From JBLNCE01 sp050260415 (GTDB lineage: Bacteria > Bacillota > UBA4882 > JAAYXC01), in contig JBLNCE010000121.1 of the NCBI GenBank assembly GCA_050260415.1, positions 1-31,587 of the forward strand: a stretch of 31,587 nt of DNA, read 5' to 3'. A program made the translations under genes and the position numbers. Below are positions 24,577-31,587 of the stretch, in pieces; the first letter of the stretch is position 1; each line of letters opens with the position of its first letter. The notes beneath the pieces were generated by a model. It did no database searches, was not told where the DNA came from, and was given only the letters and a program-made list of their open reading frames with translations.

Positions 24577-26169
24577 GTGGCCAAGTACATCAAGGGGATT
24601 CTCGTCCTACTCCTGACGTGTCTGGTCGTTCTCGTCCCCGTTTCGGCCAAATCGGTTTATCCTCTTAAGACGGATGCCACGCTGACCTATTGGATGGAGC
24701 TCCATCAAAATACCGCCCTCATCACCACGAACTTCGGGGATCTGCCCCTCGCCAAGGAACTCGAGAAGAGAACGGGCATCAAGGTCAAGTACATCCACCC
24801 GCCCGTGGCCAGCCAGGCCGTGGGACCGACCGGACGGGCCACGGAGGCCTTCAACCTCATGGTCGCTTCCGGCGAGCTGCCGGACATCATCGAGTTCTAC
24901 TGGCGCCACATCCCGGGCGGTCCCACCGAGGCCATCAAGAACGGGATCATTCTCAGATTGAACGACGCCATCAAGAAATGGGCCCCGAATTTGCGCTCGT
25001 TCCTGCGCAGGCATCCCGAGGTCGACAAGATGATCAAGACCGACGACGGCGACTATTTCTGCTTCCCGTTCCTGCGGGGGACGGGGACGGGTCCGCTCCT
25101 CTCGACGGCCGGACTCATCATCCGTCAGGACTGGCTCAATGAATTGGGCCTGGCGATACCGACCACCATCGACGAGTGGTACGCGGTCTTGAAAGCCTTC
25201 AAGGAGAAGAAGGGAGCCACCGCACCCCTTACCATCCAGATGGGCGATCTCCGTCAGGACTTCTCGAATGCCTTCAACTTCTTCGCGCCCGCAATCGGCA
25301 GTGGCTTGTACGTCGAGGGCGGCAAGGTCAAGTACGGCTGGATCGATCCCAATATGAAGAATTTCTACTCCACCATGAACAAATGGTACAGAGAAGGCTT
25401 GCTCGATCCGAACTTTGCCACCTTGAGCAGCAAGACAATTGACGCCAACATCCTGAGCGGCAAGTCCGGCGCCACCCATGGGTCCGGCGGGAGCGGAATC
25501 GGTCGGTGGCTCCCGGCATTGTGGCAAAAAGAACCCAAGGCCGACATGGCGGGGTGCCCGTGGCCCGCGGCGAAAAAGGGCGAAAAGACCGCCAAGTTCG
25601 GCTATATTCAGGCCATCTGGCCGGGCGAGGGCGGCAACGCGGCCATCAGCACCAAGTGCAAGAACCTGGAGGCGGCGGTGCGGCTGCTCGACTACAACTA
25701 CAGCCCGGAAGGCCATCTCCTGATGAACTTCGGCCTCGAGGGAATAAGCTACAACATGGTGAAAGGTTATCCGACCTACACCGAAGCGATCATGAAAGCC
25801 CCGGCCATCACCCAGGAGATGTCCAGATACATGCGCGGGCATACCAACGGTCCTTTCGTCCAGGATTCAAGGTATCTCGAGCAGTACTACGCGCTCCCTC
25901 AGCAGAAACAGGCCCAGGCGGCATGGATGAAGACGGAGGCTCTCAAGTATCAGATTCCGCCGGTCAGTCTGTCTAAGGAGGAGTCCTCCGAGGCGGCCAG
26001 GATCATGAGCGAGATCGACACGCTGAACAACGAGATGTTCATGAAATTCATCATGGGCACCGAACCCATCGAGAACTTCGACAAATACGTGGCCCAGGTC
26101 AAGAAGCTCGGTATTGACCGCGTGATTCAAATCTATCAAGCTGCGTATGCGCGGTATCGCAAGCGTTAG
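24577..26169 (+). CDS. lplA: Extracellular solute-binding protein (LplA type)
   Basis: Substrate-capturing component of a carbohydrate ABC importer. The 530-residue protein begins with a signal peptide (basic start VAKYIKG, hydrophobic core to about residue 23, VSA cleavage region). It then has the family landmarks LTYWMELHQ, an EKRTGIKVKY segment and ASGELPDII near the N-terminal lobe, and a large C-terminal lobe. Size matches oligosaccharide-binding proteins of the LplA/YtcQ kind. No convincing lipobox Cys is seen, which is unusual for a monoderm Gram-positive. GTG at 24577 has a near-perfect AAAGGAGGAG site 6 bases upstream. Pectin or rhamnogalacturonan fragments are the likely substrate, given the GH28 gene downstream. 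Confidence 0.9.
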   Translation: MAKYIKGILVLLLTCLVVLVPVSAKSVYPLKTDATLTYWMELHQNTALITTNFGDLPLAKELEKRTGIKVKYIHPPVASQAVGPTGRATEAFNLMVASGELPDIIEFYWRHIPGGPTEAIKNGIILRLNDAIKKWAPNLRSFLRRHPEVDKMIKTDDGDYFCFPFLRGTGTGPLLSTAGLIIRQDWLNELGLAIPTTIDEWYAVLKAFKEKKGATAPLTIQMGDLRQDFSNAFNFFAPAIGSGLYVEGGKVKYGWIDPNMKNFYSTMNKWYREGLLDPNFATLSSKTIDANILSGKSGATHGSGGSGIGRWLPALWQKEPKADMAGCPWPAAKKGEKTAKFGYIQAIWPGEGGNAAISTKCKNLEAAVRLLDYNYSPEGHLLMNFGLEGISYNMVKGYPTYTEAIMKAPAITQEMSRYMRGHTNGPFVQDSRYLEQYYALPQQKQAQAAWMKTEALKYQIPPVSLSKEESSEAARIMSEIDTLNNEMFMKFIMGTEPIENFDKYVAQVKKLGIDRVIQIYQAAYARYRKR

Positions 26170-26187
26170 AAAAGCATTCAGTGGAAA

Positions 26188-26224
26188 GAGGGGCCTGTGC
26201 CGCCGTGGGGCGGCCAGGCCCCTC
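26188..26224 (+). other. Strong stem-loop between binding protein and permease genes
   Basis: GAGGGGCCTG at 26188-26197 pairs with CAGGCCCCTC at 26215-26224; inside it GCCGCC pairs with GGCGGC around a GTGG loop, giving 16 base pairs with one bulged T. There is no T-run, so it is more likely a 3' mRNA-stabilising or partial-termination hairpin, as in other binding-protein operons where the first gene is expressed more than the permease genes. Confidence 0.7.
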
Positions 26225-26363
26225 AAGCCCGGATTGCGCGAATACCTCCTGGTTCCCTGCGCCTTTGATCGCCCCAATGGGTGCCAAAGGCGCAGTATGA
26301 TTCATCTTTTGCTTTCACCATCTCGCTCCGCATCGTCGCTCGGAAAGTGAGGGCTAAAAAGCC

Positions 26364-27308
26364 ATGAGCTCCGCCGGCCATGCCGTTTCAGTCACACGCA
26401 GGTTTCGGGAAAAGGTCAGAAGAGATTTCAGGATTAATAAAGCGTTATACTTGATGGCCCTGCCAGTCATAGTTTATTATGTTGTTTTCCATTATAAACC
26501 CATGTATGGTGCCATCATTGCCTTTAAGGACTATTCTCCTCTCCTGGGAATTGAGAAAAGTCCGTGGATAGGCCTTAGACATTTTAAGGATTTCTTCAAC
26601 GGATTCTATTTTTGGAGAATCTTACGCAATACTGTGGTTATCAGTCTTAATTCTTTGTTCTTTGGTTTCCCTACTCCCATCATTTTCGCTCTACTACTCA
26701 ATGAATTACGTAATCAGCGCTTTAAACGTGTCGTGCAAACGATCACTTATATGCCTCACTTCATTTCTTTGGTGGTAATCTGCGGAATGATCAGGGAATT
26801 CGTCATGAGCACCGGGGTCATCCCGGATGTGCTCAGTCATCTTGGCTTTCAAAAAACGAACCTACTTGACAAGCCGCATCTTTTCGTGCCGATCTACGTC
26901 ATCTCCGGCATCTGGCAGGAGGTTGGCTGGGAATCCATTATCTATCTGGCCGCCTTGGTGAGCATCGATCCTGAGCTTTACGAGGCCGCGTCCATCGATG
27001 GAGCAGGGCGTTGGAAGCAGCTGTGGAGCGTCACGTTGCCCGGGATCGTCCCCACCATCATGATTCTGCTCGTTCTCAGGATCGGACGTCTATTGAGCGT
27101 GGGCTATGAAAAGATCATCCTTTTGTATAATCCGGCCATCTACGAGACCGCCGACGTCATCTCGTCCTTCGTCTACCGCAAAGGCCTTCAGGAATTCAAC
27201 TGGAGTTACAGTGCGGCCGTGGGGATGTTCAACTCGGCCATCAATCTCTGCCTGCTGGTGTTGGCAAACAGGTTCAGCCGTAAGATAAGCGAGAGCAGTC
27301 TCTGGTAG
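26364..27308 (+). CDS. lplB: Carbohydrate ABC transporter permease (LplB type)
   Basis: Integral-membrane half of the importer. The 314-residue protein has about six membrane helices and the cytoplasmic coupling (EAA) loop with YEAASIDGAGRWKQLWSVTLP at about residues 207-227, cited here by its EAASIDGAG core. It starts at ATG 26364 with GAGGG 10 bases upstream. The first part of the gene (about 26395-26800) is AT-rich (for example 21 of 60 G or C at 26461-26520), the rest GC-rich (39 of 60 at 27001-27060). It runs 14 bases before the second permease. Confidence 0.93.
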   Translation: MSSAGHAVSVTRRFREKVRRDFRINKALYLMALPVIVYYVVFHYKPMYGAIIAFKDYSPLLGIEKSPWIGLRHFKDFFNGFYFWRILRNTVVISLNSLFFGFPTPIIFALLLNELRNQRFKRVVQTITYMPHFISLVVICGMIREFVMSTGVIPDVLSHLGFQKTNLLDKPHLFVPIYVISGIWQEVGWESIIYLAALVSIDPELYEAASIDGAGRWKQLWSVTLPGIVPTIMILLVLRIGRLLSVGYEKIILLYNPAIYETADVISSFVYRKGLQEFNWSYSAAVGMFNSAINLCLLVLANRFSRKISESSLW

Positions 27309-27322
27309 AAAGGGTAATCAAG

Positions 27323-28201
27323 ATGATTAAGAGGACTGTCGGCGAAAGGATTTTTGATTTTTTCCTCGTCATATTTATGCTATTCATAGTTATTATTACA
27401 ATATATCCCCTTATTTATGTATCATTTGCATCATTAAGTAAACCAGTTGATTTTATGGGACATTCTGGCTTATTACTAAAACCTTATGGCTTCAACTTAG
27501 GATCTTATCGCGAGGTATTCAAAAATCCTAACATAACCAGGGGATATATTAATACATTATTCGTAGTTAGCGTAGGAACATTGCTCAATTTAATCATAAC
27601 TTCAATGGGAGCTTACTTTCTCTCCCGAAAGAACGTAATGTGGAGAAATTTGGTTATGTTCATGGCAGTTTTTACCATGTTCTTTAGCGGAGGCCTTATT
27701 CCTTTTTACCTGACGGTGAAGCAGCTTAAGATAGACGATACTTTATGGGCTCTTATCTTTCCCGTAGCGATCAATACTTATAATATGATTATCTTGCGCA
27801 CGGCCTTTCTGCACGTCCCCGAGGAGATGGAGGAATCGGCGAAACTGGACGGCGCGGGGCCGTTCAGGATCCTCTTCCATATTATGATCCCGATTGCCGC
27901 GCCCACCATCGCCGTGATTGCGCTGTACTATGCCGTCCACCACTGGAACGCCTGGTTCCACGCGATGATCTTCCTGCGGACGCGGGAATTGTATCCCCTG
28001 CAATTGATACTCCGGGAGATCCTGATTCTGAACGACACCACCTCCATGACGATCTCGGCCATGACCGGGGAACACGAATTGTTGGCGGAGACGATCAAGT
28101 ATGCCGTGGTCATCGTGGCCACTATTCCCGTGCTCGTGATCTACCCGTTCCTGCAGAGGTATTTCACCAGGGGGATCATGGTCGGCGCCCTGAAGGGCTG
28201 A
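27323..28201 (+). CDS. lplC: Carbohydrate ABC transporter permease (LplC/YtcP type)
   Basis: Second permease of the importer. The 292-residue protein has about six membrane helices and an EAA loop with EESAKLDGAGPFRILFHIMIP near residues 173-193 (core EESAKLDGAG). The C-terminus has the RYFTRGIMVGALKG ending typical of this family. The first half is AT-rich (15 of 60 G or C at 27361-27420) and the second half GC-rich (35 of 60 at 27841-27900), with a sharp change near 27790. It is followed after 44 bases by the GH28 gene. The ATP-hydrolysing subunit is not encoded here; such importers share an ATPase such as MsmX elsewhere. Confidence 0.93.
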   Translation: MIKRTVGERIFDFFLVIFMLFIVIITIYPLIYVSFASLSKPVDFMGHSGLLLKPYGFNLGSYREVFKNPNITRGYINTLFVVSVGTLLNLIITSMGAYFLSRKNVMWRNLVMFMAVFTMFFSGGLIPFYLTVKQLKIDDTLWALIFPVAINTYNMIILRTAFLHVPEEMEESAKLDGAGPFRILFHIMIPIAAPTIAVIALYYAVHHWNAWFHAMIFLRTRELYPLQLILREILILNDTTSMTISAMTGEHELLAETIKYAVVIVATIPVLVIYPFLQRYFTRGIMVGALKG

Positions 28202-28245
28202 TCGCGCGCGGCTACGGTCGTTTTGCCGGGAGGAGAGAGCCTTCG

Positions 28246-29631
28246 ATGTCCGAGTACGCCGTTGTCCACGACATCCGAGCCTTTGGCGCGCGCCCCGACG
28301 GGGAGAGGCTCTGCACGGAGGCGATCGCCGCCGCGGTCGACGCCTGTGCCGCGGCGGGCGGGGGGACGGTCTGGATCCCCGCCGGCCGTTTCCTCACCGG
28401 CCCCATTCGCCTCAAGAGCCATATCCGGCTCCATCTGGAGGCTGGCGCCCATCTCGTCTTCAGCCAGGACCCGGCCGATTATCCGGTCATCGAGACGAGG
28501 TGGGAAGGGAAGGAAGTCCTTACCTATTGCCCCCAGATCTACGGCGCCGGCTTGGACGGGATCGCCGTGACCGGCCGCGGAGTCATCGACGGCCGCGGCG
28601 AGAGCTGGTGGCGGCTTTTCCGCGGGAGGCAACTCGCGCATCCGCGGCCCCGGTCGATGGTCTTCGTCCGCTGCCGGGATGTGCTCGTGGAAGGGGTCAA
28701 ACTGATCGACTCGCCGGCCTGGACGATCAACCCGATCGAGTGCGATCGCGTGACCATCGATCGAGTCACCGTCGTCAACCCACCAGATTCCCCCAACACC
28801 GACGGCATCGACCCCGATTCCTGCCGGAACGTTCAGATCGTCGGCTGCCATCTGGATGTGGGCGACGATTGCATCGCCATCAAGGCGGGCCGGGAGGACT
28901 CCGCGGTCCGGGCGCCGTGCGAGAATATCATCGTCGCCAATTGTCTGATGGTCCGCGGCCACGGGGGAGTGGTCATCGGCAGCGAGACGACGGGCGGGAT
29001 CAGGAACGTGGTCATCGCCAATTGCATCTTCGAGGGGACCGACCGGGGAATCCGGCTCAAGTCCCGGCGCGGCCGGGGAGGTTTCATCGAGGATCTCCGG
29101 GCGGATAACATCATCATGAAGGGCGTCATCTGCCCCTTCGTGCTCAACATGTACTACGACACCGGCGGAGGAACGATCGACGAGGCCGCGCACGATCTCG
29201 GGCCCCATCCGGTTGGTGCGGCCACTCCGGTCTTCCGGCGGATCCATTTCAGCAACATCACCGCGCGGGAGTCGGGAGCCGCGGCGGCTTTCCTCTACGG
29301 CCTGCCCGAGATGCCGCTGGAGGACATAAGCTTTGACAACGTCCGGATCGAGATGGCGGAGAACGCCGTGCCCGCGCGTCCGGCCATGATGAGGGCCGTC
29401 GGGCCCATGGCCGGGGCCGGGATCCTCTGCTACGGCGCGCGGAGGGTCGACTTCCGCCACGTGCACGTCTCCGGGCATCGCGGGCCGGCCTTCCGGATCG
29501 AAGGGTCGGAAGGGATCAGATTGTCGGGATGTTCATCCGGCGGTTCGGATGGTCCGCAAATCCTCCTGGGACGGACCGGGGGGGTCGCCGTGTGCGATTC
29601 CGAGCTGGATCTCGGCCGGATCCCGGAATAG
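28246..29631 (+). CDS. GH28 family glycoside hydrolase (polygalacturonase-like), cytoplasmic
   Basis: Inverting glycosidase of the pectinase family with a right-handed beta-helix fold. The 461-residue protein has all GH28 active-site segments: NTDGIDPDS, GDDCIAIK with the catalytic Asp pair, GHGG, and RGIRLKS for substrate carboxylate binding. There is no signal peptide; it starts SEYAVVHDIRAFGARPDG. It therefore likely acts on imported oligosaccharides, probably as an exo-acting galacturonosidase or rhamnogalacturonide hydrolase. The specificity cannot be fixed from sequence alone. The ATG has GGGAGGAGAG 8 bases upstream. It ends the transport operon. Confidence 0.92.
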   Translation: MSEYAVVHDIRAFGARPDGERLCTEAIAAAVDACAAAGGGTVWIPAGRFLTGPIRLKSHIRLHLEAGAHLVFSQDPADYPVIETRWEGKEVLTYCPQIYGAGLDGIAVTGRGVIDGRGESWWRLFRGRQLAHPRPRSMVFVRCRDVLVEGVKLIDSPAWTINPIECDRVTIDRVTVVNPPDSPNTDGIDPDSCRNVQIVGCHLDVGDDCIAIKAGREDSAVRAPCENIIVANCLMVRGHGGVVIGSETTGGIRNVVIANCIFEGTDRGIRLKSRRGRGGFIEDLRADNIIMKGVICPFVLNMYYDTGGGTIDEAAHDLGPHPVGAATPVFRRIHFSNITARESGAAAAFLYGLPEMPLEDISFDNVRIEMAENAVPARPAMMRAVGPMAGAGILCYGARRVDFRHVHVSGHRGPAFRIEGSEGIRLSGCSSGGSDGPQILLGRTGGVAVCDSELDLGRIPE

Positions 29632-29710
29632 AAGCGATGTCCGGACTTGGGCGGCCCGGCCGATCCCGGGAGGATCGACGAGTCACCCATTTCTCGCGGC
29701 AGCGCGTAAG
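29632..29710. other. Short spacer after the GH28 gene
   Basis: 79 bases with no gene and no clear terminator. A GATCCCGGGAGGATC inverted repeat lies near 29662-29676 (GATCC, five bases, GGATC) and may be a weak 3' end structure of the operon. Confidence 0.3.
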
Positions 29711-29832
29711 ATGAGATACCGTGTCTTGATTCCGCGACCCGTGCGGAAGCAACTTGACGATCTCCACATCTATGTTCCCAAGCTTCTTTTGCGCCGCGTC
29801 GAGGCCTTACAAGAAGATCCCCGCCCGAAACC
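29711..29832 (+). pseudogene. RelE/ParE-type toxin fragment
   Basis: The N-terminal 40 residues read like a RelE-superfamily mRNA interferase or ParE toxin: MRYRVLIPRPVRKQLDDL, then a helix ending RRVEALQEDPRPK. In intact family members this is followed by a lysine-rich strand and the RVGDYRVIY catalytic region, which are missing. The reading continues as low-complexity sequence at the point where a GC-rich palindrome starts (29845-29867). No antitoxin gene is adjacent. It is a remnant with no likely activity. Confidence 0.6.
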
Positions 29833-29844
29833 CCACCCCTTGGT

Positions 29845-29867
29845 CCCCTCTCCGGCAGGGCGAGGGG
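29845..29867. repeat. GC hairpin at the break point of the toxin fragment
   Basis: CCCCTC at 29845-29850 and GAGGGG at 29862-29867 form a 6-bp stem with an 11-base loop. The surrounding CCCCACCCC...CCCCTCTCC...GGGGATAAGCCCC pattern resembles dispersed palindromic intergenic repeats, which may have inserted into the toxin gene. Confidence 0.4.
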
Positions 29868-30000
29868 ATAAGCCCCAGGAAAATGCCATCAGCGGCAGCT
29901 ATCCGATTCACAAGGACTTCGTTAAACCCTTCCGGGAAGTCAAACAGAAGGCGGCGGCGGTCCGCTCGAGACCGCTTCCGGTCAATAAGCCCAGGTCGAC

Positions 30001-30307
30001 CGGGGTGGGGTCGAATATAAAGACGCCGCCGGCCGCCTCCGTGCCAACGTGCGCAGCCACGGTACGACTCATGAACGGCCGGCGAATCGATCGGTCGACG
30101 AGCTCAAGCACCCACAACCCTGCCCTTCGCTGGACCGCCTGGCGCCATTCCCGCTCGAGGAGCGCAAGGTGGGCCGGGACGCGTATCAAGTGGGGAGGTT
30201 CAGGCTACGGCGTATCTTGGCGTTTCGCCGGCCAACAGGTACTGGTTGACGCCAAAGACGCCACCTTCACGATCTGGGGCAACCACCGAACGGGTATGCG
30301 GCGGTAG
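30001..30307 (+). mobile_element. IS21-like transposase (IstA C-terminal) remnant, frameshifted
   Basis: In one frame (about 30001-30183) the translation gives GRLRANVRSHGTTHERPA, then a PxxPFPLEERKVGRDAY stretch. This matches the end of IS21/Mu-type integrases, in which an HGTT..RP motif is followed by an ERRKV.RDGYV strand. From about 30184 the match continues in another frame as WGGSGYGVSWRFAGQQVLV and DAKDATFTIWGNHR, the final beta-barrel (YGV.W.YAG). One frameshift and an internal deletion upstream are needed. The catalytic DDE part is absent, so it is inactive. Confidence 0.65.
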
Positions 30308-30748
30308 CCTGATTTTTTGTGAATCGATTTGATTAAGACCCCGCGCGAATTACTGGTCGAGCAAATATCGTCGCTTTAGCGTTATGTTGCAAACATTGAA
30401 GCTTTTCGCCGTGATTCGCGCCCGTAACCGACCTGAGGTTCATCCAGACGCCCATGGGACAAGTAGTTTGAAGACCGCGGAATATGCACCCACGTGAACC
30501 GGAAGGTGCCGGGGAAGATGGTGAGTCCGCTGGGATAGATTAGGTCGACAAGCAGGAGGATGACGGGAAACGGGCCGGGCTGGGATACCATATATGGCCC
30601 TGGAGCCCTTTTGTTGTATAATACTCTTGGAGAATCGGCGAGGGGGGGAGGGGAAAAGACCCTATCAGTTCTTCGAGAAAGGGCTCATTGGATTATCAAG
30701 GCCTAATCGCGTTGCTTTATAGATGCGAAAGGAAGAATTGAATAGACG
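30308..30748. other. Intergenic region after the IS remnant
   Basis: 441 bases with no convincing gene. An antisense open frame at 30382-30591 is not recognised. A TATAAT at 30617-30622 with no -35 box is preceded by the palindrome CCATATATGG at 30588-30597, a possible activator or repressor site. From about 30660 the base composition changes from GC-rich to AT-rich. A 9-codon open frame at 30723-30752 overlaps the next start. Confidence 0.5.
30617..30622 (+). promoter_or_regulatory. Candidate -10 box for the AT-rich sensor gene
   Basis: A perfect TATAAT lies 127 bases before the sensor start. No TTGACA-like element lies 16 to 18 bases upstream, but the 10-bp palindrome CCATATATGG sits 19 bases before it, so the promoter could depend on a regulator. 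Confidence 0.35.
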
Positions 30749-30752
30749 ATGA
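30723..30752 (+). CDS. Possible 9-codon leader peptide
   Basis: ATG at 30723 reads nine codons and stops with a TGA whose bases overlap the ATG of the sensor gene (ATGA at 30749-30752). The sensor ATG has no ribosome-binding site at normal distance (AAAGGAAG is about 13 bases away and lies inside the mini-frame), so coupled re-initiation would be a simple explanation. The frame is short enough to be chance. Confidence 0.25.
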   Translation: MRKEELNRR

Positions 30753-31587
30753 GATTGGGGGCAAAAGAACGCATTAAACACCAAATATTATTGGACAAGC
30801 TATTAAATGATTTTTCGATATCACAAAAGATGATACTTATTTTTGTTGGTTGTGTCATTGTACCTCTTTTAATTCAGAATATCTTTTATTACAATGCTAC
30901 TGAAAAAAATGTCCAAAGTGAAGTAATGCAGCGACTAACGCAGTCATTACGAGAAAAATCCAACAAAATAAAGGAATGCATATCTGAAATCATAGCGCTT
31001 TCCCTGCGGTATAACAACAATCTAGAAATATATAAGTTTTTGGATACAAACTACAGTAATAGTGTAAATTACTTTAATAGATATCAAGATTACCAAGATC
31101 GTATCAAAAATGTACTTATATCAGATTTAACATTTAATACACAAATGACCCAATTGATTCTTTACACTGATAACCCAACCATAGTTAACGGTGCTCTGGT
31201 TAGGAAAATAACATCGGGCAATTTTAATATTCTGGATGAAAAATTGCTTGATTACCGTATTGATACATTAACCTCGCCACCAAAAGAGATTAAACTCAGG
31301 ATAGCATTGGTTCCTACACAATTAACAGCCCCAAATGACAGAAGTCTAAGTATTATTAGACCTTTAAGATATTATCAAGAATATTCACGTTACCAAAAAA
31401 TCGTACGCATTGATCTCAATCTATTATATATTGCCTCTATATTAAGAGAAAACGATTTGTTTGATAATATTATCCTAGTCGATAAAGATAATCGGATCAT
31501 TGCCGCAGAAAATACCTATCATGAATTTGGCGCTTTTGATATTTTTTCCGACACAAAACTAAAGAAAGGTATTGTTGTCCTGAAACA
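30749..31587 (+). CDS. Membrane sensor protein, probably YesM-type histidine kinase (partial, runs off the end)
   Basis: The 279 codons visible have no stop. A short basic cytoplasmic start is followed by one membrane helix at about residues 25-48 (MILIFVGCVIVPLLIQNIFYY) and a polar extracellular region of more than 230 residues. That is the layout of sensor kinases of the YesM kind, or of AraC regulators of the type found at 21944, which control carbohydrate uptake. The decisive C-terminal part is missing. The base composition is very AT-rich (13 of 60 G or C at 31021-31080), unlike the GC-rich genes before it, suggesting a separate origin. Confidence 0.75.
   Translation, partial: MRLGAKERIKHQILLDKLLNDFSISQKMILIFVGCVIVPLLIQNIFYYNATEKNVQSEVMQRLTQSLREKSNKIKECISEIIALSLRYNNNLEIYKFLDTNYSNSVNYFNRYQDYQDRIKNVLISDLTFNTQMTQLILYTDNPTIVNGALVRKITSGNFNILDEKLLDYRIDTLTSPPKEIKLRIALVPTQLTAPNDRSLSIIRPLRYYQEYSRYQKIVRIDLNLLYIASILRENDLFDNIILVDKDNRIIAAENTYHEFGAFDIFSDTKLKKGIVVLK

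Noticed and set aside
29549..30307. A 252-codon open frame downstream of GH28
   Set aside because: It joins the tail of GH28 in another frame, the toxin fragment, a repeat and the last part of the IS remnant. It has no uniform coding character.
30382..30591. A 69-codon minus-strand open frame
   Set aside because: No recognisable domain, no clear start signals, and it lies in a decayed region.
1..31587. CRISPR arrays, rRNA or tRNA genes, prophage
   Set aside because: No regularly spaced repeats, no rRNA-like stretches, no tRNA cloverleaf and no phage structural genes were seen.

Overview
The window looks like a contig from a GC-rich, anaerobic bacterium of the Bacillota, of Clostridia or Limnochordia type. 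Three things suggest this. The cell-shape and division genes run in the clostridial order mreB-mreC-mreD-PBP2-minC-minD-minE-rodA. There is a ferredoxin-linked 2-oxoacid oxidoreductase, plus a sensory-type [FeFe]-hydrogenase cluster with DRTGG and PHP genes. The sugar-uptake operon is of the Paenibacillus/Limnochordia kind (LplABC-type ABC transporter with a membrane-bound AraC regulator). GTG and TTG starts are common. The taxonomic placement is inferred from gene content only.

Layout. Bases 1-82 are G-rich, unreliable contig end, after which the 3' part of mreB becomes readable. Bases 77-7362 hold the elongasome and Min genes, all on the plus strand. Bases 7452-10857 hold envelope-lipid and housekeeping genes: a YegS/DagK-like lipid kinase, plsY, trmL (minus strand) and folC. 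Bases 10881-13933 carry two minus-strand genes: an unusual fusion of a six-helix membrane domain, a proline/alanine linker and a WD40 propeller, and a small exported protein. Bases 14203-17719 form an operon of a P-loop ATPase and four subunits (delta, alpha, beta, gamma) of a 2-oxoacid:ferredoxin oxidoreductase. A SPOR-domain membrane protein follows, ending at a good intrinsic terminator. Bases 18519-21888 form a compact five-gene cluster: DRTGG protein, anti-sigma/HATPase protein, [FeFe]-hydrogenase-like protein lacking proton-transfer residues, second DRTGG protein, PHP-domain protein. This looks like a redox or H2 sensing module.

From 21944 to 29631 the genes form a pectin-oligosaccharide locus: an AraC-family regulator with an extracellular sensor region, a solute-binding protein, two permeases, and a GH28 glycosidase without a signal peptide. 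The simplest reading is that oligogalacturonide-type fragments are sensed outside, imported, and cleaved inside. No ATPase for the transporter is present, as is usual for this transporter class.

Bases 29632-30748 are a decayed intergenic zone with a RelE-type toxin fragment and a frameshifted IS21-like transposase remnant. After it the base composition drops sharply, and a very AT-rich gene for a membrane sensor protein runs off the end. Similar AT-rich blocks lie inside the AraC gene and in the 5' halves of both permease genes, so this part of the window is a mosaic. No rRNA, tRNA or CRISPR array was seen.
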